Below, one piece after another: positions 8,981 to 18,325 of a stretch of 64,000 bases of DNA. The position numbers were made by a program, and so were the translations under genes. How positions within the stretch are numbered: the first letter of the stretch is position 1; each line of letters begins with the position of its first letter. Source of the DNA: JAWWOL01 sp963797535 (GTDB taxonomy: Bacteria; Actinomycetota; Actinomycetes; JAWWOL01); assembly GCA_963797535.1 (NCBI GenBank), contig CAWCPQ010000005.1:496001-560000 (forward strand). The letters run 5' to 3'. The notes beneath the pieces are model-generated. The model searched no databases. It saw nothing but the letters and a program-made list of their open reading frames with translations, and was not told the origin of the DNA.

Positions 8981-10725
8981 TTCAACACCGTGGTGTCTGT
9001 CACAGCATGAACGCCGGTGTAGAGGAAGACCGAGACATCCGGCGAGTCGTAGACGACCTTCCAATGCGGGCTGAGGAGCATCAAGCCCCGCAATCGGTCC
9101 AACGAACCGGGCGGGAAGATGCCGTAGTAATCGCAATAGGCCTTCATTTGCGTGCTAATGACGAGGTAGTTCGGCACAGCCAGCCTGGCCGTCATCAGCT
9201 TGTCAACCCTGGCAAGTTGCGAAGGTTGACGGAAGTCAGACCCCACCAACCCGGCAGCCCAAACCATGGGCGTGTCGTAATGGGGGTTGAAACGAGCGAA
9301 CTTGACGTAACTCCCGTCAGGGCGCTCCGGCCAAATCGGTCCAGCCATGGTGATGTTTGCCGGTGCCGTCACATCATCGAGCAGCGCTTGCGCAGCTGCG
9401 AGCTCGGTCGGACGCACAACATTGACGAACCAGCCGCCGAGGTAGCCCTGCATTGCTGCGACGGTCGCTAGAACGAGCGCGCCGCCGGTGAGGGCGCTCA
9501 CTGGCCAGTTCGCGCTCATCGCCCGCACCAGGGCTGGCCCCAGGATCAGGCCGCAGCCGGGGAGCGCGTACAGGAAGACCCGGAAGATCGCTTCGCCACC
9601 ATAACTTTGGGCAAGGAGGAGACTGAACGAGCTGATCAGGATGCAGGCACCGACCAGGACGGGTTCGCGTCGCCGCATCTGCCAAAGCGCAGCGGCGCCC
9701 GTCGCAAGCCACAGAACGATGGCCAGGCCCCGTACCGCCAACTCGGTAAGCTGACGTCCCGCCGTTCCCACTGTTGGGACGTTGGATGTCACGTTCGCGG
9801 TGGGGCTTGAGCCGGAGAACAACCCGTAGCCCTTGACTACACCCAGCCTGGGGTAAAGAAACCCGATGGCGATCGCAGCGAACAAGAGGGGCAACCAGCG
9901 TGGCCTGATTCGACCGGTAAGCGCCAGCAGCACTGTGAGGCCGATAATCCAGTACGGGGTCAGTTGATGCGTGACCACAAGTGCGGCGAAGGCAAACGTG
10001 GCGAGCCAGGGTGCGGCTTTGCTTTGTTTGTAGCCCAAGGTCAGAACCAGCACGGCCAGCGCGAGAACATAGCCGATGGCCTGCGGCGAGAAGTAGTCCT
10101 GACCGACCCAGTTGAAGAGCTCAACGACGAGGGCCGCCGTGATCGAGGCAGTCCTGTCGAGACCCACCACCTTGCCGAGCGCCACGACGAGAGCGGCGGT
10201 CAGTACGTGGATCGCAGGCGCCCACCAGTGCGCAAGCACCAAAGGACTGACGCCGGTGACGTCGGAGAACCAAGCAGTCGCTGAAAATAGACCGGGCCAC
10301 TCGTTGTAGACGTCGACACCGCCGGCCAGCCCACCGGTGCTGTGCAGATAGTCCACCACACCAAGGTGCTTGTAGGTCCAAGTGTAGATAGGTAAGGAAG
10401 TTGCGAGCGTCACCGTGACGCGCTGCACCAGGATCACGCCGAAGAGCACCGCGCCCATTGCGAGATGATCACGACGCCGAACCGACCAGACGTACCCTGA
10501 CAGCAGCACCACCATGGCAGCGACGAAAGTGGGTCGAGCCGCGTAGAGCAGGCCGTACGTGCTCGGCTTGGCCGACGCCAGGTTAGGCAGCGAGACCGCC
10601 CAAAGGACGAGACCCAACGAAATCCAACCCCACAGGTAGGGGGACCGTCTCGACTTCCGACGGTGCAGCCCTCCACCACTGGGCGCACCAACTGCAACCT
10701 CGGAAAGGGCCAGGTCAGTCGCCAT
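8977..10725 (-). CDS. Multispanning membrane protein, GT-C glycosyltransferase or polymerase-like
   Basis: A 582-residue protein with about 12 predicted membrane spans between residues 30 and 450, and a C-terminal outside domain of about 130 residues. After the second span comes a long loop with the segment GGVDVYNEWPGLFSATAW, the kind of acidic/aromatic loop seen in GT-C fold polyprenyl-sugar transferases and in some O-antigen polymerase-like proteins. The ATG at 10725 overlaps the upstream stop by one base (TGATG). It is the only large polytopic protein in the operon besides the flippase, so it is the best candidate for the step after flipping: polymerisation, or addition of a lipid-linked sugar. 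The exact reaction cannot be told from sequence alone. Confidence 0.6.
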   Translation of the reverse strand: MATDLALSEVAVGAPSGGGLHRRKSRRSPYLWGWISLGLVLWAVSLPNLASAKPSTYGLLYAARPTFVAAMVVLLSGYVWSVRRRDHLAMGAVLFGVILVQRVTVTLATSLPIYTWTYKHLGVVDYLHSTGGLAGGVDVYNEWPGLFSATAWFSDVTGVSPLVLAHWWAPAIHVLTAALVVALGKVVGLDRTASITAALVVELFNWVGQDYFSPQAIGYVLALAVLVLTLGYKQSKAAPWLATFAFAALVVTHQLTPYWIIGLTVLLALTGRIRPRWLPLLFAAIAIGFLYPRLGVVKGYGLFSGSSPTANVTSNVPTVGTAGRQLTELAVRGLAIVLWLATGAAALWQMRRREPVLVGACILISSFSLLLAQSYGGEAIFRVFLYALPGCGLILGPALVRAMSANWPVSALTGGALVLATVAAMQGYLGGWFVNVVRPTELAAAQALLDDVTAPANITMAGPIWPERPDGSYVKFARFNPHYDTPMVWAAGLVGSDFRQPSQLARVDKLMTARLAVPNYLVISTQMKAYCDYYGIFPPGSLDRLRGLMLLSPHWKVVYDSPDVSVFLYTGVHAVTDTTVLK

Positions 10726-11096
10726 CAGATCACCGGCACTTTCGTCGCCCGCCGGCAGGCGATCGCGCCCGACCCCAGGCACACCAGCGCCATACCGAAC
10801 ATCAATGCCATCGGCGTCCAGTGCCCGATGAATGCAGCGACCGTCGTCACGAGGATGACGGCGCTGAGTCCGATCACGGGGACTACTGACACGAGGACGA
10901 TACCTCCCAAAGCCGTCCAGGCTGCGACGGCAAGACCTGGTCCTGCAAGGACAAAGACGAGCAGAAGCAGGCCACGAACCAAGCCGGGGAGCGCCGGAAT
11001 CGCCGCCAGCATGCCGCATACGCTGGACAGGATGGCACCTGCGCCCATCAGCTCTCGCCGGGGGCGTGACGCAGCCAATACCGAGACGGCGGTCAT
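10725..11096 (-). CDS. Small membrane protein of the exopolysaccharide operon
   Basis: A 123-residue protein with four likely membrane spans: SSVCGMLAAIPALPGL, LLLLVFVLAGPGLAVAAW, IVLVSVVPVIGLSAVILV and MALMFGMALVCLGSGA. A basic N-terminus (ASRPRRELMG) precedes them. The ATG at 11096 overlaps the upstream glycosyltransferase stop as ATGA, and its own stop overlaps the start of the 582-residue membrane protein. Tight coupling suggests it works as a small subunit or partner of that protein. No family recognised. Confidence 0.65.
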   Translation of the reverse strand: MTAVSVLAASRPRRELMGAGAILSSVCGMLAAIPALPGLVRGLLLLVFVLAGPGLAVAAWTALGGIVLVSVVPVIGLSAVILVTTVAAFIGHWTPMALMFGMALVCLGSGAIACRRATKVPVI

Positions 11097-12361
11097 GGCT
11101 TCCCTCCCGGCGTTCGCCCCTTCAAGGGGGCACGACGTGCCCCGGACCGTCGGGCCCGGAGGTAGGCAAGCGGCCCTGTGGCGATGGCTCTCAACTCGAC
11201 CCCTCCCAGGCTGCGACGGGGCTGCGATGCTGACGTGGAGAAATCGACTGGATCCATCCGGGTCATTCGACGGGCTTGTAGCACCGCAGAGAAGGCGCGC
11301 CTCACGAGGAGGAACGCAAGGGCCGGATCCAGCATGACTTTGGTAAGCCACGCGCCCAGACCGATCCCGTACGCCCTGGCCTGCAGCTCGAGGGACTCTG
11401 CATCGGCCCGATTCCGGTGCCAGACAATGGCCGATGGCTCGTAGGCCAAACGGCCTCCCGAGACGACCGTGCGGACGAACCAATCGATGTCCTCGCCCCC
11501 GCCAGCGCGAGATCCGGCACCCAAAGCCTCGTCGAACCCACCCAGCCCGAACAGCGAAGCTCGGCTAACAGCGAAGTTGGCACCGGTGCCGTACTCACCT
11601 ACGCGGAACGGGAACAGCCGGTCTCCGGCCGGCGGACTGGCCATGTCGAACATCTTGGGCACGCAACTGCGTGCCCAAGTAACCCGCCGATCGAAGTAGG
11701 CCTGTGAGGCACTGCGGATCTCCCCACTCGGAACGATCCCGCAGACACAGGCCACGCCACTGTCACGGCCGAAGCCCAGCGCAATACCCTGCAACCATCC
11801 GGCGTCGACGATGACATCATCATCGGTGAAGGCGACGATGTCGTGAGCGGCGGCCAGGGCACCTGTGTTGCGAGCCCGGGCGAGCCCTGGTACGGACTCC
11901 TTGATGAGACGGATCCTGGGATCGGCGAACTCCCGAACCACGCGCTCGCTGGCGTCCGTCGTTGAGGCGTTGTCGACGACGATGATCTCGAACTTCTCGT
12001 AGTCGAGCGCCAACAAGGACTCCAGCGCCTCACGGAGCAGGTCCGGACGGTCACGCGTACAGAGAACTACGCTCTGGGCTGGACGCGTCGCCAGCTGCGG
12101 CTCAGTCCGCTCGGGCAAACTTTCGATCGCCGCGCGAAGAGCGCCGCTGTCGACAACGCCATCCACGATGGGGAGCTCGACAAAGCCCCGGGTTGCCGAA
12201 CCGGCAGTCACCAGCAGGCGGGCTCGGCCATAGCCAATCGAATCCTCGAGCTCAAGATCGGCGTCGACGGGACCGTCAATCTTTCCGATCCAGACGCCAA
12301 CTCCTTGGTCCGGGAGCTCGCTGCTTCGCATCACTCGTGCCAGCTGGAGCGTGGCCGTCAT
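11093..12361 (-). CDS. Family 2 glycosyltransferase
   Basis: A 422-residue GT-A fold transferase with an unusual N-terminal extension of about 95 residues before the catalytic domain. The domain begins SVVLCTRDRPDLLREAL, has VVDNASTTDAS and the nucleotide-binding acidic cluster AFTDDDVIVDAGW, then the acceptor/base region GGGEDIDWFVRTV. The extension (LARVMRSSELPDQGVGVWI) is not part of standard GT2 proteins and may be a separate binding module. The start at 12361 overlaps the previous gene's stop by 4 bp. Predicted to add one sugar to the lipid-linked repeat unit on the cytoplasmic face. Confidence 0.85.
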   Translation of the reverse strand: MTATLQLARVMRSSELPDQGVGVWIGKIDGPVDADLELEDSIGYGRARLLVTAGSATRGFVELPIVDGVVDSGALRAAIESLPERTEPQLATRPAQSVVLCTRDRPDLLREALESLLALDYEKFEIIVVDNASTTDASERVVREFADPRIRLIKESVPGLARARNTGALAAAHDIVAFTDDDVIVDAGWLQGIALGFGRDSGVACVCGIVPSGEIRSASQAYFDRRVTWARSCVPKMFDMASPPAGDRLFPFRVGEYGTGANFAVSRASLFGLGGFDEALGAGSRAGGGEDIDWFVRTVVSGGRLAYEPSAIVWHRNRADAESLELQARAYGIGLGAWLTKVMLDPALAFLLVRRAFSAVLQARRMTRMDPVDFSTSASQPRRSLGGVELRAIATGPLAYLRARRSGARRAPLKGRTPGGKP

Positions 12362-13680
12362 ACCCTCGCCTCCGCCCTTACGTTCTTGGGCGCTTGGCCC
12401 TCGAACCAGTCTCTTGATCGCTCGTCTAGGTCGGCACGGCGCGATGCCGACACCGCCGCAAGTCGTGACCTGGTCACACCGGACATCAACGGCGGCAACG
12501 CCTCGACGATTTGGTCAGCAGTCACGGTAGCGAAGTCCGCGACCGCGTTGGACAGGCCAAGTCCGGCCATAACTCCCTCGGTCTTCCGAGTGAAGTAGGA
12601 GATGGCATACACGGGAGTGCCGCCAACAACTGCGAGGATCGCCGCATGCAGCCGGACAGCGATGACTCCCGCTACTCCCCCGTAGAGCGATGCTAGTTCG
12701 GCGGGGCTGAGCTCTCGTTCCATCGAAACGGCCGGCACGCCCGACAACTCAGCCATGAGCTGGGCAGTAATCCCCCGATCGTCCTCAATCGGAGTTGGTC
12801 CAATTGTGTGTGCCACCGTCAACACTCCGTCCACGACACCGTCGGCCACCAGCCTGCGCGCTGCGGCGCCAAGCTCCTTGACCACTCTGAGATCCGCAGC
12901 ACTGCCGAGCGAGGGATGCTGCCGAACCGAGATCGCGAGACACCGCGACGGGGGGCAAGGCAGGCCATCCAGAACCGCCCTGACCGCCGGGCTGAGCTGG
13001 GGTTCGATCGCAAAAGCCATATCCGGCGCGGTCTCAACCCGCTTCACACCCAGCTCCTGAGCGACCTCGACCGACGACTGCTCCCGGACAACCGCCAAGT
13101 CTGCGCCTTCAAGCAAGCGGCGCCCGAGAAGCATGCCGAGCGTGTTGGCAAACGGCCCAAGCGTGTGGCCGAGCAGGACAACCGGTTTGCGAGCTCGCAC
13201 CGCGGCATGAACCGGCGCCGCGACTGCGAGCAGCCGCGCCAGGCTCATCACCCTGGAGACCGATGGGTCGTCGTAGATGTTGGAACCACCGACAACCACA
13301 ACCAGGTCTGCCTCTTCGATTGCTCGACGCAGCCGGCGTTCGGGGCGACCTGTGGCCACAGCAATACCCGTTGGCACGAGGCGCCCGATCCAGAGGCCGG
13401 CGTCGAGCACAGCCCGCGACCGCGGACGCCGTCCCGTACCGCCACGTAGTTCGGTCGGCAGCAGGCTCGGTACGACGTCGACCTGAGGAAATGCTCGCTC
13501 GACCAGAACCGTCGATCGGTCGGACAGCGGCCCTGGTTCAGTCAGACCGGCGAGCGTGACGTCGGCCAACTGATCGCTGGCGAACAATAGCCGCAGGATC
13601 CCCTGCGTGATCGCCGAGTCCCCTCGGTTGTCGTCGTGCCAGTGGTTGACCACCAGCACACGGCGAGGCCGCGATTGCAT
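12358..13680 (-). CDS. Polysaccharide pyruvyl transferase family protein
   Basis: A 440-residue member of the polysaccharide pyruvyl transferase family (CsaB/ExoV/WcaK-like), which adds a ketal-linked pyruvate from PEP to a sugar. Visible features are the N-terminal VLVVNHWHDDNRGDSAIT with the family's N-(R)GD(x)A pattern, VVVVGGSNIYD in place of the usual GGG, VVLLGHTLGPF, and the C-terminal GVIAVRLHAAILAVVGGTPVYAISY with the conserved RLH. The start ATG at 13680 overlaps the flippase stop by one base. It implies an acidic, pyruvylated exopolysaccharide as in succinoglycan-type polymers. The acceptor sugar is unknown. Confidence 0.85.
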   Translation of the reverse strand: MQSRPRRVLVVNHWHDDNRGDSAITQGILRLLFASDQLADVTLAGLTEPGPLSDRSTVLVERAFPQVDVVPSLLPTELRGGTGRRPRSRAVLDAGLWIGRLVPTGIAVATGRPERRLRRAIEEADLVVVVGGSNIYDDPSVSRVMSLARLLAVAAPVHAAVRARKPVVLLGHTLGPFANTLGMLLGRRLLEGADLAVVREQSSVEVAQELGVKRVETAPDMAFAIEPQLSPAVRAVLDGLPCPPSRCLAISVRQHPSLGSAADLRVVKELGAAARRLVADGVVDGVLTVAHTIGPTPIEDDRGITAQLMAELSGVPAVSMERELSPAELASLYGGVAGVIAVRLHAAILAVVGGTPVYAISYFTRKTEGVMAGLGLSNAVADFATVTADQIVEALPPLMSGVTRSRLAAVSASRRADLDERSRDWFEGQAPKNVRAEARV

Positions 13681-14996
13681 TAGTGACTCCTCGTAAAGCG
13701 AAGATGGGCACAAACGACAAGACTCAAAAGGACCTGCGCAACAGCAACGCCGGTCGCCGCACCGACGGCGCCAAAGCTGTGAGCCAGTCCGATGACGAGT
13801 GGCAGCATCGTCGCGGCGACGGCCGTGTTGAGTGCGAGCAGCAGGCCCGTGTGCCGGAGGGCACGTTGCAGCGACGCCCAAATGATGAAGACGGTGCGCA
13901 CAACCGACGTCAGCGCCAGCACGGCGATGATGACGACGCCGCCGCTGTTCACGTAGGTCGGGCCGAGAAACGACAAGATGAGCGGCGCCAGAGCGGCGAG
14001 ACACAGTGCCGCTGCTGCCACCACGAGTACCAGCCTGCGCCAGACAGCGAAGGCGATGTCCCGCGCTTGCTCCGGACGGTCCGCTGCGTGAACGGTCAGA
14101 GAGACGCCCATGCCGGCGGAGATCAGATCCAGACCAATCGTCAAACTCAGACAGATGCCGAAGACAGCGCCTTCTTGCGGTCCGGCGACGGAAGTCACGA
14201 CAAATGGCAACAACATCAGTACGCCGAGGCTCAGGGCGCTTGCCAAGCCGTCCCGCAAAGCGAACACCCGCATCACGGCCGCCGACGACGCGGCCAGAAG
14301 ACCCGGCGCTGGGTCGTCGCCCGTGGGAGGGAGAGACACTGCTGTGTCGTTGAGGCGACGGCGTGCAGCGAGTGGGACGAGGAATCCGGTAACTACAACC
14401 ACGGCGACGGCTGCGGGCACCACCGTTGCAACGGTGGCCGGATGTGTCGTTGCGGAGACCAGGGAAACCAGCATGGCCAGCTTGGCCAGGCTGACACCTA
14501 CGTTCTCCCAGGGCAGCCAAATCGCTTGACCCATGCCGGTGAGCGCAGCGTCTTGAACAACGAACAGACTCCACACGACGACGGCGACCACGACACTCAG
14601 CATTCCCACCGGGGTCGCCAGAGGACCCGCCAAGGTGAACGCCCCGACAACTGCGGCCAGCGTGCCAAGCACCAAGGCAGCACCCAGCACTAGCCGGTAG
14701 CCCTGCCACAACCGCTGCCTCAGCAGGGCTCCTGCCACCGGAAGCAGCGCGGTGAAGGCGTTGCCAACGCCGACGGCACAGGCGCTGGCCGTCGCGGTGA
14801 CGAGGGAGATGATTGCGGTGTCGATTCCCAGCCGGGTCGGCTCGATCAGACGCGCAGCCACGGCCCAGAAGATCAAGCCCACGGCAGCGGTGAGCCCTGC
14901 CGTACCCACGAGCGCGGCAGCGTCCCTGTACATCCGACGTCGCCGGACGTCGTTGCTCGCCAGCGACGGGGACTCGGAGAGGAGATCGGCTGTCAC
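13680..14996 (-). CDS. Polysaccharide flippase, MOP/Wzx-like
   Basis: A 438-residue integral membrane protein with about 12 spans and few polar loops, starting near AALVGTAGLTAAVGLIFWAVAARL and ending in a span before HLRFTRSH. The pattern matches the oligosaccharide flippase branch of the MOP exporter superfamily (Wzx-like), including AARLIEPTRLGIDTA after the first span. The GTG at 14996 overlaps the stop of the upstream GT4 gene as GTGA, fixing the start. It should move the undecaprenyl-linked repeat unit across the membrane. A 12-span exporter for another amphiphile is possible but less likely here. Confidence 0.85.
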   Translation of the reverse strand: MTADLLSESPSLASNDVRRRRMYRDAAALVGTAGLTAAVGLIFWAVAARLIEPTRLGIDTAIISLVTATASACAVGVGNAFTALLPVAGALLRQRLWQGYRLVLGAALVLGTLAAVVGAFTLAGPLATPVGMLSVVVAVVVWSLFVVQDAALTGMGQAIWLPWENVGVSLAKLAMLVSLVSATTHPATVATVVPAAVAVVVVTGFLVPLAARRRLNDTAVSLPPTGDDPAPGLLAASSAAVMRVFALRDGLASALSLGVLMLLPFVVTSVAGPQEGAVFGICLSLTIGLDLISAGMGVSLTVHAADRPEQARDIAFAVWRRLVLVVAAAALCLAALAPLILSFLGPTYVNSGGVVIIAVLALTSVVRTVFIIWASLQRALRHTGLLLALNTAVAATMLPLVIGLAHSFGAVGAATGVAVAQVLLSLVVCAHLRFTRSH

Positions 14997-16183
14997 GCCG
15001 CGACTCCCTGCCGTACGGCGACAACTTCTCGGGTCAGCGCAGCGAGGCTGGACGCCTGTCCGGTCAGGGAATGCGTGCGCACCACGTGCTTTCGGCCGGC
15101 GGCACCCATGTCGGATCGTAGGGCCGGATCCGCTACCAGCCTGGCCAGCTGCACCGAGAGCTGATCGACCGCCCCGACGGGGACCACGTAGCCGGTAGAG
15201 CCGTCCTTGACAGCTTGCGCTACGCCTGCCGCCGCGTAGGCCACGACCGGGACACCGCACGCCTGCGCCTCCAGCAGGCCCAGCGGCATGCCCTCGACCG
15301 TGCCGGCATGAATCAACACGTCACTTGCCCGCAGGACGTCGCCAATGTCGCTTCGATGTCCGACGAACGTGGCCCTCGCCCCGAGCTCACGGCGCGCCAG
15401 CTCCTCGACCCGTACGGCGTAGTCCGGATACGCGCTCGTGGTCCCGACCACGGCTAGATGTACTCCAGGGTCGGACCGGTACCCCAGTAGGCGAACGGCC
15501 TCCACGACGTCTTCAATCCGCTTGACGGGGTCCAACCTGGTCAAGGCGACGACCAAGGTTTCGCCGGGCCGGGCGCCCAGCTGGGCGCGTACCTCAGGGT
15601 CGGGGTGACCAGGAGCGAGTTCATGGACATCGACACCGTTGGGAATGACGGAAACCTTGCGCCTCGGCCCCTTGGAAAGGCAGGCGGCTACCGACTCGGA
15701 CACCGCAACTGTCGCGTCGGCCAACGAGACGGCGGCCTCGCGCATGCGGCTGGCGACGCCAGCGACGCTTTGCTCGTGGAGATGAAGGACTGCGGGCGTT
15801 CCGGTCAACCGTGCGGCCAACGCGGCGTCAAGGTGCGTCCAATGCCCGTTGGAGAAGATGGCATCGCTGCCAATGTTCCTTGATGCCTGGGCAATGTCGC
15901 GGACCACGCGTGGGACACCACTTGCCTCACGGACCATGCGCACGGGGCTGATCGCCCCCGTGTCACCGTCACGTCGAACCGACCGAGCCGTCGGAAGCGG
16001 GATGTGCACGCGACGCCAGCCCGCGGTCGACCAAACGGATGCGAGCTCGAGCTCAGCCGGCCCGCCGAGTACGAGATCGATCCCCTGGGCAGCCAACAGC
16101 GGTGCGAGGCGCAACAGATAGCGTTGCGCTCCCCACACCCCCTGCCCTTGGTCAAGCGTCAGTACTGTGAGCCGGCTGCTCAT
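14993..16183 (-). CDS. Family 4 glycosyltransferase
   Basis: A 396-residue GT-B fold enzyme. The N-terminal domain begins MSSRLTVLTLDQGQGVWGAQ. The C-terminal domain carries VSVIPNGVDVHEL, VVALTRLDPVKRIEDVV, and the donor-binding segment HAGTVEGMPLGLLEAQACGVPVVA, where EGMPLGLLEA is the EX7E-type signature of retaining GT4 enzymes. Its ends overlap both neighbouring genes by 4 bp. A retaining transferase building the repeat unit on its cytoplasmic lipid carrier is the expected role; the sugar is not predictable. Confidence 0.9.
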   Translation of the reverse strand: MSSRLTVLTLDQGQGVWGAQRYLLRLAPLLAAQGIDLVLGGPAELELASVWSTAGWRRVHIPLPTARSVRRDGDTGAISPVRMVREASGVPRVVRDIAQASRNIGSDAIFSNGHWTHLDAALAARLTGTPAVLHLHEQSVAGVASRMREAAVSLADATVAVSESVAACLSKGPRRKVSVIPNGVDVHELAPGHPDPEVRAQLGARPGETLVVALTRLDPVKRIEDVVEAVRLLGYRSDPGVHLAVVGTTSAYPDYAVRVEELARRELGARATFVGHRSDIGDVLRASDVLIHAGTVEGMPLGLLEAQACGVPVVAYAAAGVAQAVKDGSTGYVVPVGAVDQLSVQLARLVADPALRSDMGAAGRKHVVRTHSLTGQASSLAALTREVVAVRQGVAA

Positions 16184-17160
16184 GACGTCGTCCTCGGACG
16201 CGCGAGCTCCATCCCTGCGAAGGATGCGCCATGCGGACGACGGGCAGTGGGCAACGCGGCCGCGTAGCCGGCCGTCGTGACCACCAGACCCAGAATGATG
16301 GCGCCCGCCCGTGCGATACCCGAGGCGTCGCCTCGTAGAGCCTGCCGTGCGCCCGCCGCCACCGCGGCAGGGAGAATTCTGGTGACGTAGGCCCGCTCGC
16401 TACTCAGCGCATCCCCTGAACCCACCATGCCCGCGACGATCGCCTTGGAGCGGCCTTCCGACCAACAGCGCCGGACGTAGTAGCCGAGCTGAGCTCGGGT
16501 TTCAGGAACCAAGTGCTGAACAACCGAAGCCGGCTGGTGCAGCAGCACGGAGCCGGGCAGGACCTGACTGATGCGGATGCCGAGCTCTGTTTCCTCACAG
16601 CCCGCGGGAAGCGTGCCAACCCGGCCCAGGCGTGACTCGAAGCCGCCGACCGCGCCGAAGACGCTGCGACGGAAGGACATGTTGGCGCCGATGAAGTTGC
16701 GAACCGGCCCCACCTTCTCCGGCAACCCGTGATAGCTGCACCCGACCACCCACAGAAACTCATCGGGAAACCAGCGTGGAGTGTCGCCAACCCACATGGG
16801 CCGAGCGACTCCCCCCACCCCAACAACGCGGGGCTGACCGTAGCCGCCACGAAGCCCGTCCAACCAGCCGGGCTCGGGCAGGGCATCATCATCGAGAAAG
16901 ACGACAATCTCTCGGGAGGCCCTGGACACGCCAGTGTTCCGAGCGCCCGACAGCCCCGACGACTGCACGTTGGCCAACACCACGGCGTTGGAAAATGCAG
17001 CTTCGGCACGCGCCAGCATTGGCTCGTTGTGGTCGATGACCACGATCAGCTCGTCCCGATCGGCAAGCTGTTGCGCGACTTCTGTGACACCTGCTACCAG
17101 CGAGGCCCAGCGAAGTTCGGAATAGGCACAGATGACGACGGAGATCGAGGGGCCCGTCAT
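16180..17160 (-). CDS. Family 2 glycosyltransferase with C-terminal membrane segment
   Basis: A 326-residue GT2 protein. Motifs in order: ISVVICAYSELRWASL, the acidic cluster IVVFLDDDALPEPGWL, RNFIGANMSFRRSVF, and CEETELGIRI as the acceptor/base region. A C-terminal hydrophobic stretch (AGAIILGLVVTTAGYAAAL) would anchor it to the inner face of the membrane. It overlaps its neighbours by 4 bp on both sides. Expected to add a single sugar in repeat-unit assembly. Confidence 0.85.
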   Translation of the reverse strand: MTGPSISVVICAYSELRWASLVAGVTEVAQQLADRDELIVVIDHNEPMLARAEAAFSNAVVLANVQSSGLSGARNTGVSRASREIVVFLDDDALPEPGWLDGLRGGYGQPRVVGVGGVARPMWVGDTPRWFPDEFLWVVGCSYHGLPEKVGPVRNFIGANMSFRRSVFGAVGGFESRLGRVGTLPAGCEETELGIRISQVLPGSVLLHQPASVVQHLVPETRAQLGYYVRRCWSEGRSKAIVAGMVGSGDALSSERAYVTRILPAAVAAGARQALRGDASGIARAGAIILGLVVTTAGYAAALPTARRPHGASFAGMELARPRTTS

Positions 17161-18062
17161 CCGATCATCTCCTCCAGCAACGGCGGCGTCTCCGGGCTGG
17201 TGCTACTGCGCAGGCCCCTCGTCCGCTGCGCTCCAGACGCCTCCTGCAGCTCGAGCGAGCGCACCCGGACGCCATCGGGCTGAGACTTTGGGCGGCGAGC
17301 CAAGCGCCACCGTTCGGTCAGGATCGTTTGCAGCACCCGGAGCCCATCCGATACTGCATTCAAGTTGCTCTCTCCATGAATCCGTAGTCTTTCGACACTC
17401 GCAACCTCGGTCACCGCAAGATCGCGGGCGGCCACGCGGCAGCACAGCAATGTCTCGATCTCAAAGCCGTCCCCCCAGAGCATTCCCTTTCCAGCCGGCT
17501 GTGCGAGGTCGGCAGCCGGCAACGCGAGCAGCGGCAGCGTGTCCCTCCAGAATGCGTTGTAGCCATAGCAGAGGTCGCTGTACTTCTGCGCGAACAACAC
17601 GTTGGTCAGGCTGTTCAAGGCGGCGTTTCCCCAACGGCGCAGGGGTGTGATGTCGTGACTGCCCCCATCGGCGCAGAACCGACTGCCTTTCGCAAAGTCC
17701 GCACCAGCCTCGAGAGCAGCGACGAAATCGGGCAGCTCGGCCGGATCGGCAGAACCGTCGGCGTCGAACATCACGATGATATCGCCGGTCGCCGCCTCGA
17801 AACCGCAGGCGAGCGCATTACCCTTCCCTTTTCTGGTTTGCTGGATGATGCGAATCTCTGGCATCACGGATAAGGCTGCCTCGGCCGTTCCATCCGTGGA
17901 ATGGCCGTCGACCAGAATCACCTCGTAAACAGGCGGGAGTTCCGGAAGCACCAGAAGAAGGTTACGTGCTTCATTGCGTGCGGGAACCACGATGCTAATG
18001 GTGGGTTGATGGGACGTCCGTCGGGTGGCACTCACGTGCGCGCCCGCTGGTCCTGGATTCAC
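17157..18062 (-). CDS. Family 2 glycosyltransferase (dolichyl-phosphate-sugar-synthase-like), first gene of the operon
   Basis: A 301-residue GT2 enzyme with ISIVVPARNEARNL, VILVDGHSTDGT, FDADGSADPAELP and GDGFEIETLL, the set seen in polyprenyl-phosphate glucosyl/mannosyl synthases. No membrane spans follow the catalytic domain. The GTG at 18062 is preceded by AAAAGGAG seven bases upstream, which decides the start. It is the promoter-proximal gene of the 11-gene operon. It may make a polyprenyl-phosphate sugar that the multispanning 582-residue protein uses as donor; that link is inference. Confidence 0.85.
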   Translation of the reverse strand: MNPGPAGAHVSATRRTSHQPTISIVVPARNEARNLLLVLPELPPVYEVILVDGHSTDGTAEAALSVMPEIRIIQQTRKGKGNALACGFEAATGDIIVMFDADGSADPAELPDFVAALEAGADFAKGSRFCADGGSHDITPLRRWGNAALNSLTNVLFAQKYSDLCYGYNAFWRDTLPLLALPAADLAQPAGKGMLWGDGFEIETLLCCRVAARDLAVTEVASVERLRIHGESNLNAVSDGLRVLQTILTERWRLARRPKSQPDGVRVRSLELQEASGAQRTRGLRSSTSPETPPLLEEMIG

Positions 18063-18104
18063 CGCTACTCCTTTTAGTCACCGGGTGCCGTTGTTGCTTC
18101 CGCA

Positions 18105-18123
18105 TCCGATATCGCAGATCGGA
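18105..18123. promoter_or_regulatory. Palindrome TCCGA-N9-TCGGA at the predicted start of transcription
   Basis: The sequence TCCGATATCGCAGATCGGA is an inverted repeat that covers the predicted start site of the exopolysaccharide operon, where a repressor would act. The same TCCGA-N9-TCGGA layout occurs at 53722-53740. No regulator in the window is clearly tied to it. Confidence 0.35.
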
Positions 18124-18125
18124 CA

Positions 18126-18154
18126 TTTTTATCCTGGTGAGGGCATGTTACGAA
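18126..18154 (-). promoter_or_regulatory. Candidate promoter of the exopolysaccharide operon
   Basis: Read on the minus strand there is TTCGTA, 17 bases, then TAAAAA. This is a moderate match to the housekeeping consensus and the best-placed one upstream of the GTG at 18062. The start of transcription would fall near 18119, leaving a leader of about 57 bases. Confidence 0.4.
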
Positions 18155-18325
18155 CGACGTCGAAGACAGTTACCGCCGCGAGACATGGCTGTGAACTCTG
18201 CACGTCGTCGAGATTGCCCGCACAACTCGGACTCAAGGGATCCCCAGCGGGTTCCAGGCACGAAGTCGGGCATGCCATGCATGCCGATGTCGAGCTCGCC
18301 CTGTAGGGTGTCGCGGGAGGTGGAC

